A stretch of DNA of 64,000 nt from Argopecten irradians. Taxonomy: Eukaryota; Mollusca; Bivalvia; Pectinida; Pectinidae. Made by a program: the position numbers and the translations under genes. The notes beneath the pieces were generated by a model. That model ran no database searches. It was not told where the DNA came from and saw only the letters and a list, made by a program, of their open reading frames with translations. The stretch covers positions 19,885,655 through 19,949,654 of the forward strand of contig NC_091137.1 in the NCBI RefSeq assembly GCF_041381155.1, in the 5' to 3' direction. Numbering within the stretch: position 1 is the first letter of the stretch; each line of letters opens with the position of its first letter. Positions 33,979 to 47,084 of the stretch are shown one piece after another.

Positions 33979-36900
33979 AATTTCGTCCAGAAATGATTTA
34001 AGAGTTTATACTTATCGACAACTTTAGTTATATTGTTGTTAAATCAGATCAAAACGCAGCACTCTAATAATAAAAAACAGACATACTTCAGCTTCCAATC
34101 AAATCTTCATTTGAACTTTCATCTCTACTGTTTGTAATTCAAGCATATGGGTATATCTTTTATAAGTCAAAACATGTGGCCAAACAGTAACAATGAGAGA
34201 AATGAAGCACTGAGGCGTCTGTAGGTTAAATCTCAACAGTGAACAAACACGTCAATAATATTTGACCAAGAGATAGACCTATATACTTACTCACCTCGTC
34301 GATGTAATACATATTTTAACATTGTTGAAGTTGTATAATTTTAACACTTCAATCTTTCCCCGGCGGTTTTCTTGTTTTTGAGAAGTCCTTCTGAAAATAT
34401 TTTATTCGCTCTGATCGATATGGCCGCTGGCACCCGAGGTCTGATATTGTTATATAGGTCATTACCGAGTAGGTTCTCACAGCCGATTGAATACGGAATG
34501 GTATAATAAGGACTAATTAAATACTTTAAAAAAACGAATAACAAAAAATGGATAAAAAGCCCTTTACATTATTATACGTGTTATTTAGATGTTTATTAAA
34601 CACCTGTACAATCTGTTCAAAACATCGCATTAATTCCAATTAATTTCATTGGAACTTTTTTTCAACATATAGCAGCACTTTCAATATTCTAGTATATTCT
34701 TTTATAACAAAATTCCAACTCTTTCTTATGTACATTCTTTTTTCGTTTTTCTTTAAAGGAAATAACAAATACGGTTTTAATTATTTTCAATGAAAAATAT
34801 GTTTTAAATGGTAATTTGAAGAGAAATATTTATTATTATCTAAATTAATACCATCCACTTTTATATACATAAAATTTTTCCCCTGTTAAAATACTATTAA
34901 TAAAGTTAAATACGGATTCCAATGATCCAGTTATTGGTCATGTAATGAACTACCGGTGTCGATTTCATTTGTAAGTCCACAAACAGTCATCATTAAGTAT
35001 GATAGATTGGATTAGAAACCGATTGTGGCTGTTATGACCCCACGGTCAGATTTATATTATATTCTCTCATTGAAATCGACGGTATAACCAAGTCATATTA
35101 ATAATCATGTCAATGGAGATCATTATGTTGTCATTTATCATGAAGTTTTTTTTTTCTTTTCAATTGACGGACGTCATACTTCATATAAATATCATTTAAT
35201 TAATAACTAAAAGGCGTGTATTCGGAAAGAGCGTTAACGTTTGAAAATAATTGAATTCCATTGTTGAACGTAAGGCTGGATTATCCATTATTATAATCAA
35301 TTTAATAACCATCAGGTGTGTTTTCAACAAATGTTAAATTTAAGGCAATTAAATCAAACAACGTCATACTTTGTTGATTTTTCACATCACCGTCGATTTT
35401 ATATAGATCTACATGATAAATATATTCGACAAAAACGCAAATGGTTCCGTTCCCTGTTTTCACCATTGTTTTTATATTATTATTATTATCATTATTTCCT
35501 ACACTTCTATAATTCTTTCCTGTGAAGAATTTTAATTTGAGAAATTTCCTTTAAAATAATAAACGGTGATATTGAGGCAGTCAAAATACCGAGTATAGTA
35601 TTGATCTAGAATATTTTATGTGCAGTTGGTATGTAGACAAGAATTTCCGAACAAGAAAATGAAGTTAGTGGCTATGTTATTGGGCTCAATTTCATTATTT
35701 TGATAATACGTGTACAAGAGAGATATTTACATTTTAAAGTATTCAGATAAAAATAAGTAACGGCGTTCGTGTGTATTTGAAACTGTCTTAATCAATACAG
35801 CATTTAAGCATTATTCAAATTAATCTGACATGACTAAACACGACTGGGAAATGAAGCTCGTGTATACGCAAACTTTTCTTGCCCAACTTCCTTTTATATA
35901 CCTCTACACAATTATTATGTCTACGGAGAGAATCGATATCTGCATTATTGATATATATTTATCAAAGAAAACATACGAATATTGAACATATCTTGTAGAG
36001 TATCAAAGATTTCCTAGTCTATAAAATATTTCAGTAAATTATATCAGTTTAATGGTGTATCCCTAATTTGCGTCCATTGAATGATAACGGCGGGTATAAA
36101 TAAATGGTATTTCTCCACACCTGTAAATAGTTCTCCCACCGCCGACTCAATAAATATGATAATTACTCGATCACTTTAAACACGCATTGATCCATCCTAT
36201 GACATGCAATAACATTTCGCGTTACATGCGTACGTAACATCTGCGTGAAATGCAATTACATTTGATAGCTTATCTCTAAACTATAAATCTTTTAACGACG
36301 TTTATATGGGTTTACAAACGTGTTGATATTGTTAAGATACGCATGTTACCTCCTCTTGCGGTAATGCTGTCTTGAATTTATCTAGTACTTTCACAGCGAT
36401 ACAGCTAGTGTATTGGGGAAATTAGCTCTAATGTAGTATGTGAAAAAGGATAATCCAAAGATGAAATTTTCAATAAACTGATTTATTACAGTCGGGTGAG
36501 GAGCGGAGAAATATCCTCTACACTTCCAAACCTAGGCCTGAAAGTGAATATACAAATAACATAAAAATAAAATGATACTATAATAAAACAAACAAACATG
36601 TAAACAGAACTTAGTCTAAACGTGATATGCAATAGTCGCAAAGAAACTGTTATAATATTTAAAACGAAGCTTTGTATTTTACTTCTAAACTTATAATATT
36701 AAGTATGTTTGAGTAGATTGAGTACATATATCGATAATTACATGAACTTCAGAATGGATACCGGGTTTATATACAAAAATATATAAATTCGATAAAGCTG
36801 ATATTTATTCTAGTTTATAACTGCCTACTGTGTAAATAAAAGTTCTACGAAAAAAGGATGGCATATACTTATCTTCAACAGAGGAAGAATATAATGCCTA

Positions 36901-39900
36901 GGAAAGAGGATGGAGAAACTCAAATTACCAACAGTGGTCAAAGCAAACATCATGGAAAACATTTGATCTATGTGTGTATAGTTGAGGTATAATTCTAGCT
37001 GTTACTTTAGACATCTTTAATGTGCTACCTTGCACCAGATGCTAAACAGGACTCAAAATCCAGTCAGCGTTCTGACAAATTACAAGCCATCAGGTGACTT
37101 GAATGCAAATTATTAAACAAAAACCGAGGAGATGAAATGCTAAATGTAATAAAAAATTCTAGCCGGAGATGACACTATGACAGACTCCAAAATTATCACA
37201 TAAAATAGTGTTTGTACCAAACTAAACATATGAAATAATGTCTACTCTAGACTGTTCAAGATGGGAAAGGTCTGTTTCAAAATTCTACACAGTCCAGTAG
37301 TAGAAGTTTATTCCAGACATTTTACAGGAAATGCTCTCCAAAATCAGCATGAGATAAATGTGCCTCTAAAACTTTCTGTGATATCTGCCAACGTTAATGT
37401 CAAAGTCGATTTATAATATCGATGATAAACATCCAAACAAGAAAATGAAAATACTAAGATTACAACCGACGATTGCGGCAGTCCCAAATAGTACCCAAAC
37501 ACAAACATATAACGTTAGATAATTGGAATACAAAAATTGTTGTCAGCGTATCTTCGTATTATTGGATAGCACTTTTACGTTTAATCCGCTTCATTCCTTT
37601 TCATTTATCGAACAAGTCCTCATTTAACATTACAATCTATTGACATTTCTGTTTTATAATTTCAAAAAGTAAAAAAGGCCATTAAACTTATTATTTGTTC
37701 TACTCACCTGTTTAAACCTCCAACATTAATTCCCGATTCCTAACTCACACAGATTCTCACAATTGTATGTTTTGATTTGTGTATTTTACCCATTATATCT
37801 GACCCAACTGTTAAATGTCCGTGAAAAAACGAACATTTATATGACAGTCTATTAGAATCCGAACGTCCGGGTAGTAATACACAATGTCACTCAATCCCCA
37901 TGTGGTGTTGTAAAACCCTGGATGTCCTCCCTTCTGTCCGAGGACAATACCATACAAATTACTTCTCTCTCTTTGCAGGTAAATAAATACAGCTAACACG
38001 CAACTACGCAAGGTTACATATCAACTTAGTGTTTTATATCGGGACCTTAACTTAAACTACGGCAGGACTTTGGTAACTTTAAATCCATTTATGTAATCAT
38101 TGCCATATTTTATCAATTTAATAGTAAATAATTTTATCCGTTAGGATTTGCGACTTCGGGATATTCTTTAGGTGGTGTTTACCTGTCCGGACGTGTAGGG
38201 GTAGAAATATTCCGGAATAATTAAATACCCGGTGATATTGTGTTACACTACAGGCTGCATTCAGCTTAAATCTAAATTATTGTTTGTTTGATATCTTATA
38301 GAGCCCCATTCAGATGTTTATTTATCTAGGGATACAATGTAAAGAAAGCGACGCAATTAAGAGAAGGGTGTATTCCCTAGACGTATAGGGATACCGTGTA
38401 CGAGAGTGTCAAGTTAAACAAGGGTGTACAAGTGGTGATCTATATAAAGATTAAACAAGATGTCTTTGATAAGGAATAATAATATACCTGTGTTAATACC
38501 TATCAAATAATAGCCGAGTCGGATCAGGACAGACCGGGTAGGGACTCGCGGTTATATATGGTGTAGACGCGTTTAATTATAACAGGTAAACTATCACTCG
38601 AACAGTATCAACTCAATCTTTTTTTCTGTGAATGTTTAAGGGAAAAGAAAGGAATGCCGCGATAAATGTATTATATAGCGTATCCAGTATTATATTATTT
38701 TGTGAGCAGTAACGATTTTCCTCTGCAGGAGAGCAGGGTATTCTTTCTCCTGTGTAATTATAGAGTACCAATGACAGCACTATGACTATTTACTCAAAAC
38801 ATATTACAACTAGAAACCATTTAATACATTACTTATATTATACTGTAACGTTATACTTTAATTGAGGCCAAGTCTACGTTTGGAATGGATAATTGATTTA
38901 CAATATCGAATACAGAAATAGACCAATGCAAGTTTTTTAAGGAAAAAAGTGGGGCTTTATTTACCTATATTTGATTTACTATGGAAGGTCCTTTCTTGTT
39001 TCTCAAACACAGTTATTTCTGAAAATTAAAATTATTTGATCTGACAAAACAGTTTTAATATATTATGTTGAATTAGGTAAATAGTTTGATCTTTGAAAAT
39101 GACCACGAACCTTTGACGCAAGTAAAGAAAAAATGACAATAATTAATTGTCCGTTAAATTATAAATTGTAATTAGCCACTTACACACCAATTGTGCTAGT
39201 ATCCCATAAGTCTTATATAGACTGGATGTAAGGATGTATTTTTATTTGTATATTTTATCTGTATAATATAGTATGCCTTGCATGTGACACTTTAATCAAA
39301 TATTTGAATTTGAATTTGAAAAAAATCGTACTTAGGAAAAACATATCGCACTCGATCTCATGACGATTTCAAGTACTTGTCGTTTGAGATGTATCTCCAG
39401 ATAAACAACTAACTGTTATTGTATAACATAATGGAAAGGTTTCTACAGCTATACATACGTGATAACGACATACAAACATAACGACGCGACATGAAAACAT
39501 GACACCATACACATTAAACTAATTAGGAATCTTAAAACTTCCTGTAACTGATACCAGAAAGGTTGGATCATTTGATGTCATTTGTACCGCTTGTCTTTGT
39601 AATTCACTACTAAGGTATGAACTAAAGAATAAATAGTTTCGTTATGTTTTAACGATAAGCTAAACATATTAAATGCTAACACGATTTGTTTCTACAAATA
39701 AATAGATATAGAAGAAAACTTCCTAGTATACTTTATATACAAAATATACGATATATTAAAGCCAGTGTGCCCCTCCTAGAATACGAGTCAATACATGTGT
39801 GTAGTTATCGAACGCCCATGGTCGCGATGTTAAGACAGTTATGTACTCATACAATATATAATCTTTATGTTACATAACTCTTTAGAACGTGTTAAATAAT

Positions 39901-42423
39901 TAATGATTGAGAAACAGGCATAACTTTGATGTAAGCTTTTAGATATATCTGCGATATATAAAAGGTATATAAAGAGGAATATTTACCTAATCCATTACCA
40001 TCCATAAATAACTGCGCATGTACTTAAGAGTTTTTATCACGAATACAACAGAAAAGTTATCCTGTATGTTCTCGGTATTGATTTTTTCAGTAGAAGCTGC
40101 TCCATGAAAATAACTGGCCTTTTTAATCTCTGAATTTCATGAAATCTTTAATTCATAGAAAAAGTCCCATTTTGATTTAAATCATTTAAAATATATATAA
40201 GATATATTTTACTCCATGCAAATACATGTATGCTATTCCGTGAAAACATGCTTTAATTTTTACTGAAAGTTATATAATAAATTATATATTGCTTAGATTA
40301 AGAAAGTTAATATCGAAAATATTAGTAATGAAGGTTAATTGGTTAGACAATGATTGTAATAAAAAAAACTTCTGATCTTCGTTGTGAAAATCATTTTCAT
40401 TGGTTTAAAGAAATCCTCTCATCACATTATGAATAACGTCGGTAGGATGAAACAGTAGGATAATAATTATTAATATTCACGAGAAAAAGAATCCATAAAT
40501 AAAACAGGATTTCCACAGAGATTTTGATTGGAAGATTATAAAAAACTGATATTTTATATTGGTACTGTCTTCATAAACTCATGGTGTTACATATCGATAT
40601 TACAAAACAACCTTAGCCACTTTTAACCTTTCCCGCTTAATATTCTGACCTTTATTACTTGACACAGATGTAGAAACAAAAACAAAAGGATCAGACACAA
40701 GTCATTTCAATTTAAAAGCCGTCGATTATCATTATGGTAAAATCAACATATAAATGATGACTTCGATACAATTCAAAGAATAATAATAAAAGAATAATAA
40801 ATGTGGTTGTACAATAATTACGTATGTTAAGAATCTTCCACTGGACTTAATATCAGATTGCACATGTTAAAACATTTTACAATTTACCTCTATGGGTATC
40901 AAATAACATTTTAAGGATACAGGTGAATATAGAGTTAGACAATATGTACACAGATGAGAACCTATTTTACCCAGGCAATAATTACATCATAGTGAATTAA
41001 TAGTTACCTCGCTCTGTCACGTCCGATGTACGTTTGACGAGTACCAGTGCAGTAATAGTCGGTTATATACCCCAATACTACCATTAATACTCCTATGTTA
41101 GTCCATTGTTGTCATCACATCGTGTCCCGGACAATCGACACAGGCAATAACATCAAAATGTCACTCAAAATATTGTAAATTGAAAAAGTGAAAATAGAAA
41201 ATAAATCCCTGTCACCTGTTTTGATCCCCTGGGTCTGACAATGACTTAACATTCCAGTAAATCGATGGAACATCAATATGTCCTGTCGTGATAAAGGAAA
41301 ACTGACGGTTGTGAAGGCGCTTACTTCACACGAAAATCGCTGTCTGTCTACCTCGTTATCAATCTACCTACTGGGACGTGGATTTTTAAAACCACCAGCA
41401 CATGTACATCATAAACAATTAAGTCGATATATTGGATAAAATTGACTACTGAGTTGATAAATGCTACAAGTGGATTATGGGGAGTATATGGAATAGAACT
41501 AACTCTTACGGAAAAGTTCAGTTCTTGTGAACACGACTTCTAGTGTATGGTGACCGGTAAAAGTGAAATATCCCCGACTCATGACCATGCATAATCTTAC
41601 AGTTGTTTCGAATTCTTTGAAAGGGCTACGAGATTTTTTAATGATGATGATTTACATGCCAGCGTTAGATTTATGTTTCTCCGTGTTGTTATTATAAACA
41701 ACATGCTTGCCAATATTAACACTTGAGTATATCTATTGATCAACATGATTTACTACCTTTTCTTTTATATTGTAACCGATATTTACAAATTATTGGATTA
41801 ACATCATGCATTTGTGGGTCCTTATTTACATTAAGCATGATCTCTACAGTTTTGTCGATTGAGTCTGCAAATTCTACATATTTCTATTTGAAAAAAAAAC
41901 TGTCTTTGAAATAAATACACCGGCAATGTCTACAATCTCAACGGGTGATACGGCAAGCTAATTGAAGGACCAAGGTCAATCCCGTTTTTAATCTAATTAT
42001 CAAAGATATCTCATATATAATGTAGATGTCTTATATTTATGAGATATCTTATATCTATACAAGATATCTTATATAGCATATTTATTCTACGATTTGTAGA
42101 GCTTGGTGATTGCATGTGTCTCCCTCTTTGTAGACTTTTATATTGTTGTCGTGTCTCCTTGTGATAGCATAACTGTTATAATGCTTTAACAAAGGGACAG
42201 AAACTTCCTAGTTAAAGGCTATGGTGTGTCTTTAGGACTGAAACCAGAGATTTCCAGAAATGTGCGAAAGTTCAGCTCAAAATCAAAAGTAAGGCAGTAT
42301 CAAACAAGACTTTTAGAGAATGAGAAGCTTTTATAAAGGAGTGAGAAAAATATTATCCTAAATCTAGTTGTTTCCACAATGCAATTGGAGCAGCAGGCAC
42401 AATTCATGCTTTGTTCGTTTGTT
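33979..42423. other. Gene-poor region; no convincing gene
   Basis: More than 8 kb of AT-rich sequence with only short open frames. Two weak minus-strand exon-like spots exist: 36404-36350 (open frame ending at GAG|GTAACA) and a TATATAA at 41069-41063 followed by a possible donor at 41008. An ATT-type microsatellite lies near 35470-35490, and a small AT-rich cluster of AGATATCTTATAT-like copies at about 42004-42075. It may hold untranslated exons or regulatory DNA; I cannot show either. Confidence 0.35.
41008..41069 (-). promoter_or_regulatory. Possible minus-strand TATA box and untranslated first exon
   Basis: TATATAA reads on the minus strand at 41069-41063. About 55 bases downstream, AG|GTAACT could be a splice donor (exon end 41008). 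This layout suits a promoter with a short first exon, but it is one match in AT-rich DNA, with no coding exon tied to it. Confidence 0.2.
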
Positions 42424-42965
42424 TGTTTGTTTGATTAATTGATGTCTTATTAACAGCCAGGGTCATGTAAGGACAGCCTCCCATGTTTACGGTGTTTTGT
42501 GTGTGTGTGCGAGGTGCGAGGTGTGTGTTTTGGGAGATTGGTATATTCGTGTTGTGTCTTCTTGGAACTGTTGTCCTTTTTATACTGAAATATTACTAAA
42601 GTATGCCGCCGAAGACACCAAGCAACACACCCCATCCGGTCACATTATACTGACAACGGACGACCAGTCGTCTCACTCCCGTTATGCTGAGTGCTACTTA
42701 GGCAAAGCATGAGCAGAAACTACCACTTTTTAAGACTTTGGTGTGTCTAGGCCAGGGGACAGAATCCAGAGCCTTCCACACAGCGGCGAACGCTCAACCA
42801 AAGGCCAAAAGTGAGGTTGTGTCAATGGAGACGTTAGGAAGAATAACGTATTTTAAGGAAGAAAGGAAAGAAAAGATCCTTAATTTAGTCGCCTTTTACG
42901 ATCATGCAATAGGTACAATTCTAACGCCCTGCCTGCAGAGCCAAAAAATCATGCGCCCTAAAGGA
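42424..42965. repeat. Dispersed repeat, copy 2 (shared with 14.7 kb)
   Basis: Starts after a (TTTG)n run and follows the same block order as 14703-15062 (TATTAACAGCC..GTCATGTAAGGAC; AAGACACCAAGCAACAC; GACAGAATCCAGAGCCTTCC). It continues with GGCCAAAAGTGAGGTTGTG and TTAGTCGCCTTTTACGATC. The extra 3' part shows copy 1 is truncated. Likely a non-autonomous element. Confidence 0.75.
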
Positions 42966-43997
42966 GAGAGGAAAGGGTAAAACGGAAAGATATATATATA
43001 TCTTCTCTTCGCAGCCATATTGGAAAATCCTAACTGTAAAACGGATTGCTCTGACGCTGCGATTTGATTTTACTTCCCCTGTGACGTTTGACGCTTACTT
43101 TTTTGAGGCACATGGTTTAATGATTAATTTTCTCTTCGTTTCTGGCTTTCTGGTTGGCCTATTCATTTTTTTTCATTTCACGATGAAAAAAATCCGAGAA
43201 TGGCAATAAAAACATTGACGTTGCGTATCGATTTGGAAAAAATAATCCCTTGGAAAAAATCAATGGAATCGTACGTGTAAACGTATTTCATTTTATAAAA
43301 TAGTCTGGAAAATTAATTATAAACATTGAAATCACCATTTTTTAATTTCATTGGGGTATGAAATAAATTTTGTTTGCAAACTGTGACTTCAGTGCTTAAA
43401 TACATATATATTACGATGACCAACATCGGTCTGACAAAATCACTTACCCAAACAGCTAGGAACTTGTCCAAATGAATTCCATCAGCCTAACAAAAACAAA
43501 ACCTTACATAAAAAGAAAATTATCCAGACTATGTTTTTGTTATTGACAAAACGTTAGTAAAATAAAAATGTGCCCAAACTGTACTTTTGTCGATAAAAAT
43601 AAAAAGTGTTTCTAAAACAATTATGTCAAGATTGTAAATCACCAATAGACGCTGGGATGTCGTATCGAGAATCCAGAAACTGTTATAAAGTTGTACACAT
43701 ATTCTTTGCATAAGATTATTGCTTAATGCAATATAATATGATATATGACTTTTTTGCTGGTATAGTATGGCACCAGATGAACTTTGTTCTTGTATAATTG
43801 GCACTTTACAAAATTAGGTCAATGTGACCTATTTTTGATTGTAAATTATATTTTGCAATTTGTTTCATTTTCCACATATCAGTGCATAATAATTCATGCA
43901 AATCGTGCAAAAATATCAGCTGGTTTCAGAAAAACTGGACCAAACAGAAAATTGACCCTCCTGTGAACCTCGAGCGGTCCGGCCTGACCTTAATCAT
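42966..43997. other. Non-coding stretch before the LINE
   Basis: No gene is seen. At 43816-43830 there is AGGTCA-ATG-TGACCT, a perfect three-base-spaced palindrome of the nuclear-receptor half-site. Confidence 0.4.
43816..43830. promoter_or_regulatory. Palindromic AGGTCA n3 TGACCT site
   Basis: An exact match to the classical steroid (oestrogen-type) receptor palindrome, extended to TAGGTCA/TGACCTA. No gene start is near on either strand, so function is unproven. Confidence 0.3.
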
Positions 43998-44008
43998 ATT
44001 TCATGTCA

Positions 44009-46524
44009 GTAGGTCAATGTTCAGTTACCCAAAGACATGGAATTATTGTGTGTATTCCCAAGGGAGATAAGCCACGCCACTTCTTAAAAAACTACAATTA
44101 CACTCTTAAATATTACATATAAAATTGCTTTAGGGGTAATTTCACAAAGAATCAAAACAGTTTTAGATAAAATTATCAATGAAGATCAGACTGGCTTTTT
44201 ATCTGGTAGGTATATAGGTGAAAATATCCGCACAGTGTATGATGTAATGCAATATGTTGAAGATTTAAATATTTCAGGTATGTTGATGTTAGTAGATTTC
44301 GAAAAGGCATTTGACTCCGTTTCATGGAGATTTATTGATAAAGTTTTTAACTATTTTAACTTTGGACCAGAAATAAGAAAGTGGTTAAAATTATTTAACA
44401 ATAATGTATATTCTTCAATTAATCAAGGGGGGGAGTTTATCGGAACGTATCAGTATAGAAAGAGGTTGTCGTCAAGGAGATCCAATAGCTCCATACATTT
44501 TTATTATATGTGCAGAAGTGCTAGCTGCAAGAATTAGAAATAATAATCATATTAAAGGCATTGATATAGATAATGTACCAATTTTTAACGTGCAATATGC
44601 AGATGACACTGGTTTGATACTAGATGGGTCAGAGAGGTCTCTTAATGAGTCTATATCTGAGTTAAATAACTATGCAAAAATTTCAGGTTTAAATATTAAT
44701 ACTAGTAAAACACAAGTTACAGTGTATATGGTTAGGGAGCTATACATACAGTAATGTAACATATAGGCCAGATTTGAATTTACAGTGGGGGAAAACCAGA
44801 TTTACATTTTTGGGGGTTGAATTTTCAGTTGATTTAGATCAGATACCAAAAATGAATTTTGACAAAAAAATTGTAAAACTCAAGTCACTTCTTACTGTTT
44901 GGAAGAGTCGGAGCTTGACTCCAATTGGGAAAATCAGTGTTATTAAATCTTTATTGATCTCGCAACTTAACTATCTATTTATAACCTTACCAAACCCACC
45001 AGAAAAATATTTAGCTACAATAAATTCTTTATTATTCGATTTTTGGTGGAATGGTAAATGCCATAAGATCAAATCAGATGTTATTATTCAAAATTTTGCA
45101 GATGGTGGGCTTAAGATGATTGACTTGTATGCTTTCATCCATTCATTAAAGTTAGGATGGGTTAGAAGATTATTCTCGTCTTCAGGCAAATGGTATCTGA
45201 TCCTCAAGTTAACTCTAGATTTAAATAAGATATATATTTGTGGGAAGGATTATGTAAAATTGTGTATATCCAGATGTCGTAATCAATTTTGGAAAGATGT
45301 CTTTAAAGCATGGGATAAATTAAATTATTCTGAAGATATGAGGCTAAATAGACAAGAGTGTATCCTCAAAACACCTCTTTGGTACAACAATGATATTAAA
45401 GTTGATAATAACATTTGTTTTTTACCCCAATTGGTTTATGTCAGGTATTTTAATTTTAAATGATTTGATGAAAAATTCTGATAATTTTACTTTTCTTTCT
45501 TTTGACGAATTTATACAAAAATTTGGAATCGATACTAATTTTTTACAATACCATGGACTAATATTGTCAATAAAGCGCTATTTAAGAAATCTCGAAATAA
45601 AACCAGAGAAACTTTCATACCCTTTTATACCACAATTATTAGAAATTTTCTTTGAAAGCAAAAAGGGTGTGAAAGACTTCTATAGGTTTATCATAACTCC
45701 ATCAACAACTCCAACAGGTACTAGAAAATGGAATTTGAGCTTTAACTTTGATACAGAAATGTGGTTAAAAATATATACTCTTCCATTTAAGGTAACAAAA
45801 AATTCCAAATTGATATGGTTTCAAGTCAGAATTATTCATCATATATTAGTTACTAATACCTTCCTTCATAAGATAGGAATAAATCCTAGTCCTATGTGTA
45901 CTTTATGTAATACAGAAAGGGAGAGAATTATACATTGCCTATGGGAATGCAAAGAGGTGCAAACTCTACTTCAAAACTTTGAAACTTTATTAGATTTATT
46001 GTTTATTCCCTTTGCATATAATAAAGATTCATTTCTTTTTGGAATAGTTTTACAAAATTGTAGTTCTGTTGATAATGAAATTTTGATAATTATGAAACAT
46101 TACATTTATAAAACCAGATGTCTTAGCAACTCTTTAAATATCAATGCTCTTATCAATATAATTAAGGATAGATAATTTTTTAGTTCAAACATATATGTTT
46201 TTTTAGTCAAAGTGGCCATGTTAAAAGGCAATTTGAAATAGGCTGGAGGAAATGGAAACCTTTATTGGACCTTTAAGTATATACCTTTACCCTAGTCTTT
46301 CACTTAGTCTTTTACTACTGCTAACTTTTAATTTTCTTTTTTATCTTTTGTTAGGGTTTATATAGCTGATCAGCACAACGATTCTTCAGAACAATTTTTC
46401 ATTATTTTTTTTTTAAACTATAATATACGTGTATGTGTAACGGTACCTCCTCCTCCCTCTTCTTTCTTCTTCCTTCTTATCTTTCTTCTTTAGTATGTCT
46501 GTCTGTCTGTCTGTCTGTATGTGA

Positions 46525-46569
<45 letters not shown>

Positions 46570-46758
46570 TGAGAGCATGCATATATGTGCGTTATGGTTT
46601 GCTATTAATGGCTAATATATGTTTTTATGGATGTCTCATAACGTACAATTTGATGTTTTTAAGTATTGTGAATGAGTGCATATGCAAGTGTTTGTGTGTT
46701 AGTGTCCATTTATATATACTGTGTAAAATGTTTGAAAATTAAAAATTAAAAAAAAAAA
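44009..46758 (+). mobile_element. 5'-truncated LINE (L1/Tx1-like) with target duplication and A-rich tail
   Basis: Reverse transcriptase signatures run in order: GIIVCIPKGDKPRHFLKNY, ITLLNITYKIALG, EDQTGFLSGRYIGENIRT, MLVDFEKAFDS (catalytic Asp near 44295), RGCRQGDPIAPY, QYADDTG (YADD 44596-44607), FLGVEFS and IGKISVIKSLL. A Cys/His cluster CTLCNTEREEIIHC-like follows near the C-terminus. The 5' part (endonuclease) is missing. ATTTCATGTCA flanks it exactly (43998-44008 and 46759-46769), and the 3' end is A-rich, as left by target-primed reverse transcription. The frame is broken in about three places, one at a run of seven G (44427-44433), so it is inactive but young enough to keep its target repeats. 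Confidence 0.9.
46493..46570. repeat. Compound microsatellite (GTCT)n(GT)n(GA)n
   Basis: Sits in the 3' UTR part of the LINE: six GTCT-like repeats, then GT, then GA dinucleotides. Confidence 0.9.
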
Positions 46759-47084
46759 ATTTCATGTCATAATGTCTTAATCATCGAGTGTCTTTAAAAG
46801 GAAAACTAATGCCAATCGGTCACATCGAAAGGGCCCAAATTGACACTCCTTTCTTTTTAACTTTTTTTTTATCATATATTGGTCAGATTTCTATTGAAGA
46901 CCGACTAGAGAACTCGCACGTATAGGCCACGTTGTTTTATTTTAATTCGATATCTTTGAAGCGTATAAAATGTATTAGTATCAGCGCAAAATAACAAAAA
47001 AAACTAAGTAGTTTTAAAAGTAAGTAACTAACAGTTCATCACTGTCCACGTGAACAACGCCTACAGCCAATGTATAGTAGAGTA

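Noticed and set aside
36350-36404. Kinase-like peptide IAVKVLDKF
   Set aside because: Only 18 codons, no neighbouring kinase motifs; open by chance is likely.
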